DNA of 64,000 nt, from positions 1 through 64,000 of the forward strand of contig JANQHK010000154.1 in NCBI GenBank assembly GCA_028282685.1, given 5' to 3'. The position numbers and the translations under genes are program-made. Source of the DNA: Phycisphaeraceae bacterium (lineage in GTDB: Bacteria > Planctomycetota > Phycisphaerae > Phycisphaerales > Zrk34). Positions 26,218 through 34,726 of this stretch are shown one piece after another; positions within the stretch are counted from its first letter, which is position 1, and the number at the start of each line of letters is the position of its first letter. A model generated the notes under the pieces. That model ran no database searches and had not been told where the DNA came from. It saw only the letters and a program-made list of their open reading frames with translations.

Positions 26218-27880
26218 CGCCTTGTTCCTTCGATTGGATTCCCGCGTAGCCGTGGCCCAGGTAAATCTGGCGTTCTTCGTCGAGCGTTTGCAGCCGATCG
26301 AAACGCAGGTTTTTCGTCCATTTACTCGGGTGACCGCCGACGCAAATCACCGCCCGGCCCATCAGGTCCGGCGCGGCAATGTCGGTATCTTCGAACATAT
26401 CGTATGCGGACTTGCGCTGCCCGACGCTCGACGCGGCGCTGTACACCACCGGCTGATCCGGCAGGTAAAAAGCCATCAGGGAAGTTTTGCCGTAGTGATC
26501 GACGAAAACCGGCGGGCGTTGCCCGGTGTGCTCCGCAATGGAATCGGCAAAATGATGCACGCGCATGGCCTGAGCGCGGTGGCCGGTGATGCGATTCCAT
26601 CCCGAACTCTCGCGGAGTAATGGCAAATCGCGCGCGTAAATACCGAACGCGATGCCCAACGCCATCACGATCCCCCAACCCACCGACCAGTGCCAGAACA
26701 CCTGCCACAGGGTCTCGGGCTTTCTCCGGAAGAAACCTTCCTTGGGGCGCGGTTCCGGCAAGGCACACCAGGCGGCGATTTTTGCGTAATAACGCTGCAA
26801 TTCCGGCCCGACGTAGATGCCGACCAAAATCGCCAGCGAAACCCAGGCCGGCGTCGGCCAGTTGGCCTCCGGACGATCGAAGAAGCTGACGGCCAGGTAA
26901 AACGCCAGCGTCGGCAACGCGCACCAGAACATCAGTTGCGCGCCGCGCCAGTGGCGCGGCTGCTCCCGGCGTTCCCTTCCCGCCTTGCGCAGCCCCATCG
27001 CCATCAACGCAAGAAGAATCGGTCCCACCGCCAGCAACTGACCCGCAATCAGCAACAACGTCCACATGGGATTGTACGGATGCGCTTCGCCCGTCTTGAT
27101 TTGCACATCCCCGCCCGATACGCCCAAATGCCCCAGCAGGTGAGCGACGGTCGGCCAACCGTGCTGGTGATTCCAGATCAATACCGGGCTGATCGTCACG
27201 CAGAAGACCAACAACATCGCAAGCAATCCCACTACCCCGCGCCCCCAATGCAAGCGCTTGCGCATCAGCAGCAGGTATACCAACAGGCCCGGTAGAAGCA
27301 GCGCCATCGTGTACTTGAACAGAAAGCCAATTCCCAGCACAACCCCCATCGCAGCGCATAAACCCAGCGCGGTTTTGCCCTGTTCCCATCGGTCGAATAT
27401 CAGCCACGCCAGGCAGATCGTCCATGTCCAGCAGGCAATCAACGGCGCATCGATGGTCATGAACTGGAAGTACGCAGCGAACGCAGGAACCAGCGCCAGC
27501 GCCGCGGCGCAGAAGAAGCCGGTTCGCCGATCGCGCGTGATCGACACGCCGAGCAGGGCCGCCCCCGCCATGGCCAGCGCGCCGCAGAGCGCAGCGGGAA
27601 AACGAATGGCGAACTCCGTATCGCCAAGCAGCGCGGTGGACCCCAGGATGGTCCACGCCACGCCCGGCCCCTTGGAGTAATAGCTGAGCGCGGGCCGGCG
27701 CGACCATTCCCAGTAGTGCGCCTCATCGCCCGCCAGTTCGTACGGATTGATCGCGCCCAGGTACACCAGCCGTAATGCCAGCACGCCGAGGATCAGCCAC
27801 AGCGTGGCCCGGGGACCGGCCCATGCCAACCGCCTGCATCCCGCCGCATCGTTCACGTTGCCGCTTTTCGTTTCGTTCAT
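26210..27880 (-). CDS. GT39-family (ArnT/PMT-like) glycosyltransferase
   Basis: 556-residue polytopic membrane protein. The first periplasmic loop holds the conserved acidic motif ELAGDEAHYWEWSRRPALSYYSKGP, typical of ArnT-like enzymes that transfer a sugar from a polyprenyl-phosphate donor. About 12 hydrophobic helices precede a soluble C-terminal domain. ATG at 27880 is chosen; GTG at 27886 is an alternative. It is coupled to the PAP2 phosphatase. The acceptor (lipid A, protein or glycan) is unknown. Confidence 0.88.
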   Translation of the reverse strand: MNETKSGNVNDAAGCRRLAWAGPRATLWLILGVLALRLVYLGAINPYELAGDEAHYWEWSRRPALSYYSKGPGVAWTILGSTALLGDTEFAIRFPAALCGALAMAGAALLGVSITRDRRTGFFCAAALALVPAFAAYFQFMTIDAPLIACWTWTICLAWLIFDRWEQGKTALGLCAAMGVVLGIGFLFKYTMALLLPGLLVYLLLMRKRLHWGRGVVGLLAMLLVFCVTISPVLIWNHQHGWPTVAHLLGHLGVSGGDVQIKTGEAHPYNPMWTLLLIAGQLLAVGPILLALMAMGLRKAGRERREQPRHWRGAQLMFWCALPTLAFYLAVSFFDRPEANWPTPAWVSLAILVGIYVGPELQRYYAKIAAWCALPEPRPKEGFFRRKPETLWQVFWHWSVGWGIVMALGIAFGIYARDLPLLRESSGWNRITGHRAQAMRVHHFADSIAEHTGQRPPVFVDHYGKTSLMAFYLPDQPVVYSAASSVGQRKSAYDMFEDTDIAAPDLMGRAVICVGGHPSKWTKNLRFDRLQTLDEERQIYLGHGYAGIQSKEQGDD

Positions 27881-27938
27881 ACGCACTTACTGTATCCGCC
27901 CGACGTACAAACAGAAAGAATGTCGCTATGGCTGGACA

Positions 27939-27982
27939 CCGGTAACTGGAAACCGGAAACTGATAACCGGCAGCAGGAAACT
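27939..27982 (+). repeat. GGTAACTGGAAACCGG-type repeat supplying the nadE RBS
   Basis: Degenerate units GGTAACTGGAAACCGG, AAACTGATAACCGG and CAGCAGGAAACT lie immediately before the nadE ATG at 27987. The AGGAA that acts as ribosome binding site is part of the last unit. Confidence 0.5.
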
Positions 27983-27986
27983 ATCC

Positions 27987-29732
27987 ATGCGCATCGCATT
28001 GGCCCAGATCGATCCGACCGTCGGGGACATTGCCGGCAACACCCGGTTGATCCTCACCGCGATCGACCGCGCCACCGAACAGCAGGCCGAATTGATCGCC
28101 TTCCCCGAGTTGGCCGTGATCGGCTACCCGCCGAAGGACCTGCTGCTCAAGGAGCATGTGATCGCCCAGTGCGCCCGCGCGGTGCAATACATCGCCGAGC
28201 GCTGCGGACCCATTACCGCCGTGGTCGGTTACCCGTGCGCCAATCCCTCGGACACGGGTTTGACGTTGTACAACGCCGCGGCCGTCTGCCGTGAGGGGAG
28301 AATCGTCGCCACACACGTCAAGGCCCTGCTGCCGACGTACGACGTGTTCGATGAAACGCGCTACTTCGAGCCGGGCCCCCGACCCGCGCCCATCGAAATC
28401 AACGCCGCGCAACTCGGCATCAGCATCTGCGAGGATCTCTGGAACGATCCGGACATGCACCAGCGCCAGCTCTACCACGACAATCCAATCCAGCAACTGG
28501 CCGAGCAACGCGCGGACATCTTCATCAACTGCTCCGCTTCGCCGTTTACGATCGGCAAGCCCGCTTTCCGGCGCGAACTGTTCCGCCGTGCCGCGCAGCG
28601 CTACGGCCTGCCGCTGGTCTACGTCAACCAGGTCGGCGGCAACGACGAGCTGATCTTCGATGGCAACAGTTGCGTGATCGACGCCCACGGCAGCGTCATC
28701 GGACAGGCCAAGGCGTTTGAAGAGGATTTGCTGGTGGTGGATGTGGGGGTGGGAAGGGGGGAAGGGACAAAGGGGCAGAGGGACGAAGGGAAGGAGAGAA
28801 AACCCGAAACCCGAAACCCGAAGTCCGAAATGGCGGAGGTTTTTTCCGCACTGACGCTCGGCTTGAAAGATTACGCGCGCAAGTGCGGCTTCGCCACGGC
28901 CGTGCTCGGGTTGAGCGGAGGGATCGATTCGGCGGTTGTCGCCTGCATCGCCGCCGCGGCGCTCGGCCCGGAGAACGTCACCGGCATCTCCATGCCCAGT
29001 CGCTACTCGTCTTCCGGCTCGAAAACCGATGCGCAGGTGTTGGCGGAAAACCTTGGTATCAGCTTCCATACCGTGCCGATCGAGTCGGCCCACGCCGCGA
29101 TGGAATCCATGCTTGCGCCGATGTTCGCCGACACCCAGCCCGGCATCGCGGAAGAAAACATCCAGGCCCGGCTGCGCGGCATCGTCGTCATGGCCCATTC
29201 CAATAAATTCGGCGCCCTCGCCCTGACCACCGGCAACAAGAGCGAACTGGCCACCGGCTACTGTACGCTCTACGGCGACATGGCCGGGGGACTGGCCGTC
29301 ATCGCCGACCTGCCGAAGATGATGGTTTACGAATTGGCCGAGTGGATCAACACGCCCGACTGCCCGCTCACGCAGCGTGCCGGCAAGCTCGTCATACCGC
29401 GGGACACCATCACCAAGCCGCCCAGCGCCGAGTTGCGACCGGATCAGACCGATCAGGATTCCCTGCCGCCGTACGATCAGCTCGATGAAATCGTCGATCG
29501 TTACGTGGAGCGCGAGCAGTCGGCCGACCGCATCATCGACCGAACCGGTTACGATCCGCGAACGGTGCGTCGCATCGTCGCGCTGATCGATCGCAACGAA
29601 TACAAGCGCAAGCAGGCCGCGCCGGTGCTGAAGGTGACCGGCCGGGCGTTCGGCTTCGGCCGCCGCGCCCCCATCGCCCAACGCTACGACCCGACGGGCA
29701 AGAAACTGGATGAATTGATGAAGCAGGTCTGA
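27987..29732 (+). CDS. nadE: Glutamine-dependent NAD+ synthetase
   Basis: 581 residues catalysing ATP- and glutamine-dependent amidation of nicotinate adenine dinucleotide. The N-terminal CN-hydrolase glutaminase domain (residues 1-255) has Glu in FPELAVIGYPP, Lys in HVKALLPTYDVFDE and Cys in ISICEDLW. The C-terminal synthetase domain (about 285-581) has the P-loop LSGGIDSAV, TTGNKSELATGYCTLYGDMAG and the PSAELRPDQTDQDSLPPY segment. Residues about 258-282 are a Lys/Glu/Arg-rich linker encoded by dispersed repeats, two of which form EGTKGQRDEG and KPETRNPKSE. Start 27987 matches the family N-terminus MRIALAQIDPTVGD. Confidence 0.96.
   Translation: MRIALAQIDPTVGDIAGNTRLILTAIDRATEQQAELIAFPELAVIGYPPKDLLLKEHVIAQCARAVQYIAERCGPITAVVGYPCANPSDTGLTLYNAAAVCREGRIVATHVKALLPTYDVFDETRYFEPGPRPAPIEINAAQLGISICEDLWNDPDMHQRQLYHDNPIQQLAEQRADIFINCSASPFTIGKPAFRRELFRRAAQRYGLPLVYVNQVGGNDELIFDGNSCVIDAHGSVIGQAKAFEEDLLVVDVGVGRGEGTKGQRDEGKERKPETRNPKSEMAEVFSALTLGLKDYARKCGFATAVLGLSGGIDSAVVACIAAAALGPENVTGISMPSRYSSSGSKTDAQVLAENLGISFHTVPIESAHAAMESMLAPMFADTQPGIAEENIQARLRGIVVMAHSNKFGALALTTGNKSELATGYCTLYGDMAGGLAVIADLPKMMVYELAEWINTPDCPLTQRAGKLVIPRDTITKPPSAELRPDQTDQDSLPPYDQLDEIVDRYVEREQSADRIIDRTGYDPRTVRRIVALIDRNEYKRKQAAPVLKVTGRAFGFGRRAPIAQRYDPTGKKLDELMKQV
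28760..28831 (+). repeat. Purine-rich repeats inserted in-frame in nadE
   Basis: Two words lie back to back inside the reading frame: GAAGGGACAAAGGGGCAGAG continuing into GGACGAAGGG, then CCCGAAACCCGAAACCCGAA with GTCCGAAAT. The first is about 83 percent identical over 30 nt to the insert in lipA (62998-63040). They fall in the linker between the two enzyme domains. Confidence 0.75.
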
Positions 29733-29750
29733 ATATGCCGGACCTGCATA

Positions 29751-29769
29751 CCGGTTCATGCTGAACCGG
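29751..29769. other. Hairpin between convergent genes
   Basis: CCGGTTCA-TGC-TGAACCGG, a perfect 8-bp stem in the 37-bp gap between nadE and the GT4 gene. There is no T tract, so it is a weak or factor-assisted terminator at best. Confidence 0.4.
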
Positions 29770-30777
29770 CTATGTGGCCAGGTTGTTCAGGACGATTTGT
29801 GCGACGCGTTGCCAGGTGAATTGCCGGGCGAAGTCGACGCACTTTTGTTTATCCAGTTCGAGGCAGCGCTCGGCGGCGGTTTGTAAATCGTCATCAAGAC
29901 AGCCCACGACCGGATCGGTCACCACATCGCGCGGGCCGGTGACGGGATACGCGGCGACGGGTAAGCCGCAGGCCATCGCTTCGATCATGACGACGCCGAA
30001 CGTATCGGTCAGCGAGGGGAAGACGAACACGTCGCATGCGGCGATGTGCCGCGCCAGCGGCTCGCCGGTTTTGTAACCGACGAAGTGCACGTCGGGGTAA
30101 TTCTGTTCCAGGGCGGCGCGCGCCGGGCCGTCGCCGACCATCACCTTGCAGCCGGGCAGGTCGAGCGACAGGAACGACTCAATGTTTTTTTCTTTGGCGA
30201 TCCGGCCGCAGTAAATGAAGCGTGGTCGCGGCAGTTCGGCCAGGGTGTCGGTGTCATTGGGATAGGGGTGGAAGATGTCGTGTCGCACGCCGCGCGTCCA
30301 GACGATCAACTTGTCCGGATCGAATCCCTTTTCGATCAGTTCTTCACGGATGGAGATCGTCGGCACCAGCGTGCGCTCGGCTCTGCCGTGGTGGCGGCGG
30401 AGGAAGGCGTAGGTGGGTCCCATCGGGATTTTGAAGTACGCGCGCAGGTATTGCGGAAACTGCGTGTGGTAGCTGGTGGTGAACGGGCGGTTGCGCTTGA
30501 GGCACCAGCGTCGTCCGGCCATGCCGAGCGGGCCTTCGGTGGCGATGTGAATGGCTTGCGGGTCGAGTTCGCGCAGTCGGCGATCCAACTCGCGCCCGCA
30601 GAACAGCGCCAGGCGGATTTCCGGGTAGCGCGGTGCGGTGATGGTTTGGAACAGGGCCGGATGAATCACTTCAAAGGTGTGGCCCATTTCGGTCAATTCA
30701 TCGCGCACGTGCGACCAGGTGGTCACCACGCCGTTGACCTGTGGCTTCCACGCATCGGTAATGAGAACAATACGCAT
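29770..30777 (-). CDS. GT4-family glycosyltransferase
   Basis: 335-residue GT-B enzyme. The N-terminal domain opens MRIVLITDAWKPQVNGVVTT, a hallmark of the mannosyl/digalactosyl-type GT4 group that acts on lipids. The C-terminal domain holds YCGRIAKEKNIE and PSLTDTFGVVMIEAMACGLPVAAYPVTGP (EX7E motif). It probably transfers a hexose or mannose to a membrane lipid at the cytoplasmic face. Neighbouring genes for a PAP2 phosphatase, a flippase-like protein and a GT2 support a glycolipid role. Confidence 0.9.
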   Translation of the reverse strand: MRIVLITDAWKPQVNGVVTTWSHVRDELTEMGHTFEVIHPALFQTITAPRYPEIRLALFCGRELDRRLRELDPQAIHIATEGPLGMAGRRWCLKRNRPFTTSYHTQFPQYLRAYFKIPMGPTYAFLRRHHGRAERTLVPTISIREELIEKGFDPDKLIVWTRGVRHDIFHPYPNDTDTLAELPRPRFIYCGRIAKEKNIESFLSLDLPGCKVMVGDGPARAALEQNYPDVHFVGYKTGEPLARHIAACDVFVFPSLTDTFGVVMIEAMACGLPVAAYPVTGPRDVVTDPVVGCLDDDLQTAAERCLELDKQKCVDFARQFTWQRVAQIVLNNLAT

Positions 30778-30782
30778 GGGTA

Positions 30783-30900
30783 GTGGCTGGTAGCGGGTTA
30801 CTGGTGGCCAGCTAGTTTGGGGTTATCGGTCGTCGATGTCTAGCGAAGGTTTGTCATCCACAAGCGACCGGCGACTGGCCACTGGCTACCAACCGGCCGA
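30783..30900. repeat. Inverted GGCTGGTAGCGGGTTACTGG repeat
   Basis: GGCTGGTAGCGGGTTACTGG near 30785 and CTGGCCACTGGCTACCAACC near 30875 are imperfect inverted copies about 70 bp apart. They fill the space between the divergent GT4 and MBL genes. Confidence 0.5.
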
Positions 30901-30967
30901 TGTTCTACACTGTTGTCGGTAACTTTTCCGCCCCTTTTCCGCGAAAGCGGCAGACGGAGGCCTTGCA

Positions 30968-31888
30968 GTGATTCCCAGCGAGCCGCCCCGGCAGCCCCAG
31001 ACGGGCTTTCTTTTTTTCCCCCCCTATCGCATTCAGGGTTATTCCATTGCCGGCGAGGAGACCTGCATTCAGGTGCCCGAGTTGGATGTCTGTTTTGACG
31101 TCGGACGATGCCCGCGCCTCGCGCTGACCAGTCCGTTCATCGCGCTCAGCCACGGCCACATGGATCACGCCGCGGGACTGTCCTACTACTTCAGCCAGCG
31201 CCACTTCCAGGGCATGGGCGTGGGCACGGTCATCTGTCACCGTTCACTGGAGCAGCCGATCCATCGGCTCATGGAAGCGTGGGTGGATATCGAGGCCCAG
31301 CGCACGCCCTACAAGGTGCGCTCGATGGTCAACGGCGACGAACTGGAGATCAAGAACCACATCTTCCTGCGCGCTTTCGATACCGACCACACCGTACCCT
31401 CGCTGGGCTACGGCATCGTGGAGAAGCGATCGAAGCTGCGGCCGGAGTTCGCCGGCTTGCCGCAGGAAAAGCTCCTCGAAATCAAACAGGGCGGCACGGA
31501 GATCACGTACGTCATGGAAGTGCCGCTGGTGGCGTACATGGGTGATACTTCGCCGGGTCGGCATTTCCGGCGTGAAGATGTACGCAAAGCGAAAATCCTG
31601 ATTTGCGAATGCACCTTCACCGAACCGGACCACAAAGACCGCGCCCGAGTCGGCAAGCATCTGCACCTGGACCACCTGGTGACGCTGTTGGACGAGGTGG
31701 AATGCGAGAACGTCGTGCTGGTGCACCTGTCGCGCCGCACGCACATGGGCCAGGCGCGCAAGCAGATCGACGAAACGATTCCCGAAGAACATCGCCACCG
31801 CGTGCACGTCTTGATGGATGGTCGCACCAACCGCGCCCGCTACCAGCAGCAAGTCGAGCGGGCCGAAGCCGAGGAAGCGAAGTCGTAG
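30968..31888 (+). CDS. MBL-fold hydrolase, RNase Z-like
   Basis: 306 residues with the metallo-beta-lactamase motif SHGHMDHAAG and later metal ligands (GDTSPG, HLHLDHL). The overall layout follows the tRNase Z branch, but the protein is distinct from the canonical tRNA 3'-processing enzyme, so the substrate is uncertain. GTG at 30968 is chosen because GGAGG lies upstream at good distance. It is followed by a repeat cluster and the convergent flippase-like gene. Confidence 0.85.
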   Translation: MIPSEPPRQPQTGFLFFPPYRIQGYSIAGEETCIQVPELDVCFDVGRCPRLALTSPFIALSHGHMDHAAGLSYYFSQRHFQGMGVGTVICHRSLEQPIHRLMEAWVDIEAQRTPYKVRSMVNGDELEIKNHIFLRAFDTDHTVPSLGYGIVEKRSKLRPEFAGLPQEKLLEIKQGGTEITYVMEVPLVAYMGDTSPGRHFRREDVRKAKILICECTFTEPDHKDRARVGKHLHLDHLVTLLDEVECENVVLVHLSRRTHMGQARKQIDETIPEEHRHRVHVLMDGRTNRARYQQQVERAEAEEAKS

Positions 31889-31906
31889 GCCACCAAGAAC
31901 GCCGGG

Positions 31907-32042
31907 GGATTGCTGATTTGGGATTGCTCAATCGGCAACGGCATATACGAGTTGTAAATCAGCAATCATAAATCACAAATCAGAATGGGTTCTTTCTGCG
32001 CACCTTTGCGCCTGGGTATCTGGATGTCTTTGCGTTTCCTTG
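31907..32042. repeat. Repeat cluster overlapping the end of the flippase-like gene
   Basis: Words such as GATTGCTGATTTGGGATTGC and AATCAGCAATCATAAATCAC are followed by an unrelated CACCTTTGCGCCTGGG and TCTTTGCGTTTCC word. The first group provides the stop codon of the minus-strand gene and the second encodes its C-terminal tail. Confidence 0.6.
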
Positions 32043-33208
32043 CCCGGCAGGGTAAGCCCGCCGTGGATGACGAACGCCGCGCCCACCGCGGACCACGCCA
32101 CTTGGTAAACGCGGATCAGAACGAGCATGGTGACGATCTGGTTGACGGAGGCCACGCCCGTTTCACCGAGCAGCGCCACGCCCGTCGGTTCGATCAATCC
32201 CAACCCCATGAACGACAGCGGCAGCGATCCGGCCATGACCACCAGCGGCATCAACGCGACGAACTTGATGGTCCCGGTCTCCATGCCGACGGCTCGCGCG
32301 CTGATCAGAGCGGCAAGAATAATGGTCACGTGGACGATCACCCCGAGCCCGACGCTCAATACCACCGCGCCCTTGTGATCGGAGTACGCGGCGACGGCTT
32401 GCTTGGCCGCAGCCACCGGACCGCGCCGAGGCAGCAGACGCGAGACGAAGTGCATGCCGAACAGACGCTGCAGAAATGGAGTGAAATAAATCGCGGCGGC
32501 GACGATGAAAATCACTGCGGCCACGGCGACGGTCTGACCGGCGGTGCGCGTGGTCGGATCGTCCATCCCCATCGACAGCGCCACCCCCGCAGCCAGCGAG
32601 GCGAGAATCACCAGCCCCACCAGACCCGTAAAACGATCGGCGAGGATGCTGACAATCGCATCGGCCTTTCGATCGGAATGGCGCGCCACGTAGTAGGCCT
32701 TGAACACATCTCCGCCGGTCATGCCCGGCATGAAGCTGCTGTAGAACAGCCCGGCCATGAAAATGCGGAACGTCTGCCAGGGGCGGACCGGCAGGCCGCG
32801 CGCTTTCATCAACACACCCCAGCGCGCGGTCTGCAACGGATAAATCGCGAAGTTGACCAGAAAGGCCAGTAGAATCCACTTCACATCCGCCGAACCGAAC
32901 GTGCTGATCAGCCCCGGCTTGAATCGAGGCCCGCTCTCGTCGGCGGTCAACTGTTCGGTCGCTATGACAATCGTCTTCTCCTCGTAGCGGACGGTAACTT
33001 GCGCTTCGGTCCGCTCAACGATGGGCAGTTCGACGCTGTCCGTGGTCAGAACACCGGGGGCGATTTCATAAGACCCGGGAATTTCCACGCTGTCGCGCCA
33101 GGTCAACTGGAAGGCGACGATGCTCAGCCCCGCCGCGGCGATCAACACACGCAGCACGATGCTGACGATCCTGCGCAGCGGTCGCTTTGGCTTGGGTGTA
33201 TCGCTCAT
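31973..33208 (-). CDS. Flippase-like membrane protein (UPF0104/LPG synthase TM-like)
   Basis: 411 residues with about eight transmembrane helices after residue 110 and a beta-rich insert at about 35-95. The conserved block FMAGLFYSSFMPGMTGGDVFKAYYVAR and the PLSFMGLGLIEPTGVALLGETG segment are typical of the lysylphosphatidylglycerol synthase TM / flippase-like superfamily. The last 22 or so residues (GKETQRHPDTQAQRCAERTH...) are encoded by dispersed repeat DNA and look non-native. Its start overlaps the methyltransferase stop by 4 nt (ATGA), so they are co-translated. Likely role: lipid or glycolipid translocation. Confidence 0.85.
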   Translation of the reverse strand: MSDTPKPKRPLRRIVSIVLRVLIAAAGLSIVAFQLTWRDSVEIPGSYEIAPGVLTTDSVELPIVERTEAQVTVRYEEKTIVIATEQLTADESGPRFKPGLISTFGSADVKWILLAFLVNFAIYPLQTARWGVLMKARGLPVRPWQTFRIFMAGLFYSSFMPGMTGGDVFKAYYVARHSDRKADAIVSILADRFTGLVGLVILASLAAGVALSMGMDDPTTRTAGQTVAVAAVIFIVAAAIYFTPFLQRLFGMHFVSRLLPRRGPVAAAKQAVAAYSDHKGAVVLSVGLGVIVHVTIILAALISARAVGMETGTIKFVALMPLVVMAGSLPLSFMGLGLIEPTGVALLGETGVASVNQIVTMLVLIRVYQVAWSAVGAAFVIHGGLTLPGKETQRHPDTQAQRCAERTHSDL

Positions 33209-33816
33209 CGTCGCACCGTGACCCAGAGGTTCATGCCCAGCTCGAACGATCCATCGCGGTATTCGCCTCCGGCCAGGTCCGTGGCGTCGATCAGCCGGCG
33301 GATGCCTCGACGGTTGTAGCAGGTTTCGTGGTCGTGTATTTCCTCGGCACTGACCAGGCGAAGCCGGGTCAACACATCGAGCACCGGCTCGGCCCAGCGT
33401 GCGGGGGTGGTCATGATGAATTGCCCGCCCGGGCTTAGCACGCGCGCGAATTCGCTGAGCAGGATGACCAGCCGTTCTGTTTTCAAATGCTCGAAGACGG
33501 CCAGCATGGTCACCACGTTGAAATAATCGTCATCAAAAGGCAGGCGATCCTGCTTGTCGATGTCGAAGCGTTTGAGCGTGACGTTGGTGTCGAGGCCTTC
33601 AAACCGTGCGGATTCGTCGATGTGCTGGTCGAGGCCGTATTTATCGTGAAAACGGGCGCGCGACAGGAACAGCGGGAAGCGGCCGCAGCCGAAGTCGAGC
33701 AGTCGTCCGGTACGGTGGGCCGGATCAATCAGCTTTTCGGCGCGTCGCATGCGCTGACGGGCGAGCAAGCCCTCCAGCAGACCGTAGCCCCGCGTCGCTC
33801 GTGGATTGCATGGCAT
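33205..33816 (-). CDS. Class I SAM-dependent methyltransferase
   Basis: 203 residues. The SAM-binding glycine-rich motif is LLDFGCGRFPLFL, followed by the acidic residue in GLDQHID and the motif FNVVTMLAVFEHL. This is a type 11/25 methyltransferase of unknown substrate. Its stop overlaps the start of the flippase-like gene, and a GT2 gene is divergent 80 bp away, which suggests modification of a lipid or sugar intermediate. Confidence 0.9.
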   Translation of the reverse strand: MPCNPRATRGYGLLEGLLARQRMRRAEKLIDPAHRTGRLLDFGCGRFPLFLSRARFHDKYGLDQHIDESARFEGLDTNVTLKRFDIDKQDRLPFDDDYFNVVTMLAVFEHLKTERLVILLSEFARVLSPGGQFIMTTPARWAEPVLDVLTRLRLVSAEEIHDHETCYNRRGIRRLIDATDLAGGEYRDGSFELGMNLWVTVRR

Positions 33817-33896
33817 CTCGGCGTCCTGTCACTGGGCATGGACGCGGCGATTGTATAGCATGATTGTTCGCACCGCATGATCCGGATGCATCAACC

Positions 33897-34601
33897 ATGC
33901 GCTTATCGGTGGTCATCCCGGTTTTCAACGAAGCGTCGACAATCGACGCCATCGTTGCCCGTGTGCGCGAGCTGGCGTTGGATACGCAGATCATCGTGGT
34001 GGACGACGGCTCCAGCGACGGCACGCGCGATCGACTCGCCGCGTACAAGGATGATCCGCAGGTCGTCGTTCTTCGACACGAGCAGAACCGCGGCAAGGGC
34101 GCGGCATTGCGCACCGGTTTCGCCGTGACGGAGGGCGAATATGTCATCGTGCAGGATGCCGATCTCGAGTACGATCCGATGGAGTTCCACCGGCTGATCC
34201 AACCGATCGCCGAGGGGCGGGCCGATGTGGTGTTCGGCTCGCGGTTCAAGGGCGGCCAGAGTCATCGCGTCCTGTATTTCTGGCACGCGCTCGGCAATCG
34301 CATGCTCACCACGCTGAGCAACATGCTGACCAATCTGAACCTGACCGATATGGAAGTCTGCTACAAGGTGTTCCCGCGCAAGGTGCTGGAGACTATCGGC
34401 ATCGAGGAGGATCGCTTCGGTTTCGAACCGGAGATCACGGCCAAGCTTGCGCGTTACCGCAAGCCGGACGGTTCGCGCCTGCGGATTTACGAGGTGGGCA
34501 TCAGCTACGCCGGGCGCACGTACGAAGAGGGGAAGAAGATCGGCTGGAAAGACGGCCTGCGCGCCCTGTGGTGTATCTTCAAATACAACCTGCTGCGGTG
34601 A
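33897..34601 (+). CDS. GT2-family glycosyltransferase (dolichyl-phosphate mannose synthase-like)
   Basis: 234-residue GT-A enzyme: [12 protein letters not shown] at the N-terminus, [10 protein letters not shown], the DXD-type metal site [10 protein letters not shown], and GSRFKGG. It resembles polyprenyl-phosphate sugar synthases, which would supply donors for GT39-type enzymes such as the one at 26210-27880. No C-terminal transmembrane segments are evident. Start 33897 is the first ATG at the family N-terminus ([12 protein letters not shown]); no strong ribosome site is visible. Confidence 0.92.
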   Translation: MRLSVVIPVFNEASTIDAIVARVRELALDTQIIVVDDGSSDGTRDRLAAYKDDPQVVVLRHEQNRGKGAALRTGFAVTEGEYVIVQDADLEYDPMEFHRLIQPIAEGRADVVFGSRFKGGQSHRVLYFWHALGNRMLTTLSNMLTNLNLTDMEVCYKVFPRKVLETIGIEEDRFGFEPEITAKLARYRKPDGSRLRIYEVGISYAGRTYEEGKKIGWKDGLRALWCIFKYNLLR

Positions 34602-34726
34602 GTGTGCATTTCTTTTTGTCGCTCGGTCCGGTCTTTGGGCCGCGAAGGATTCGACAGACGACAGCGGCATCGGCTGGGCGTTGAAGGGGACTTTTCACGG
34701 CGAGCCGGCCATGCGATAGTGATGTC

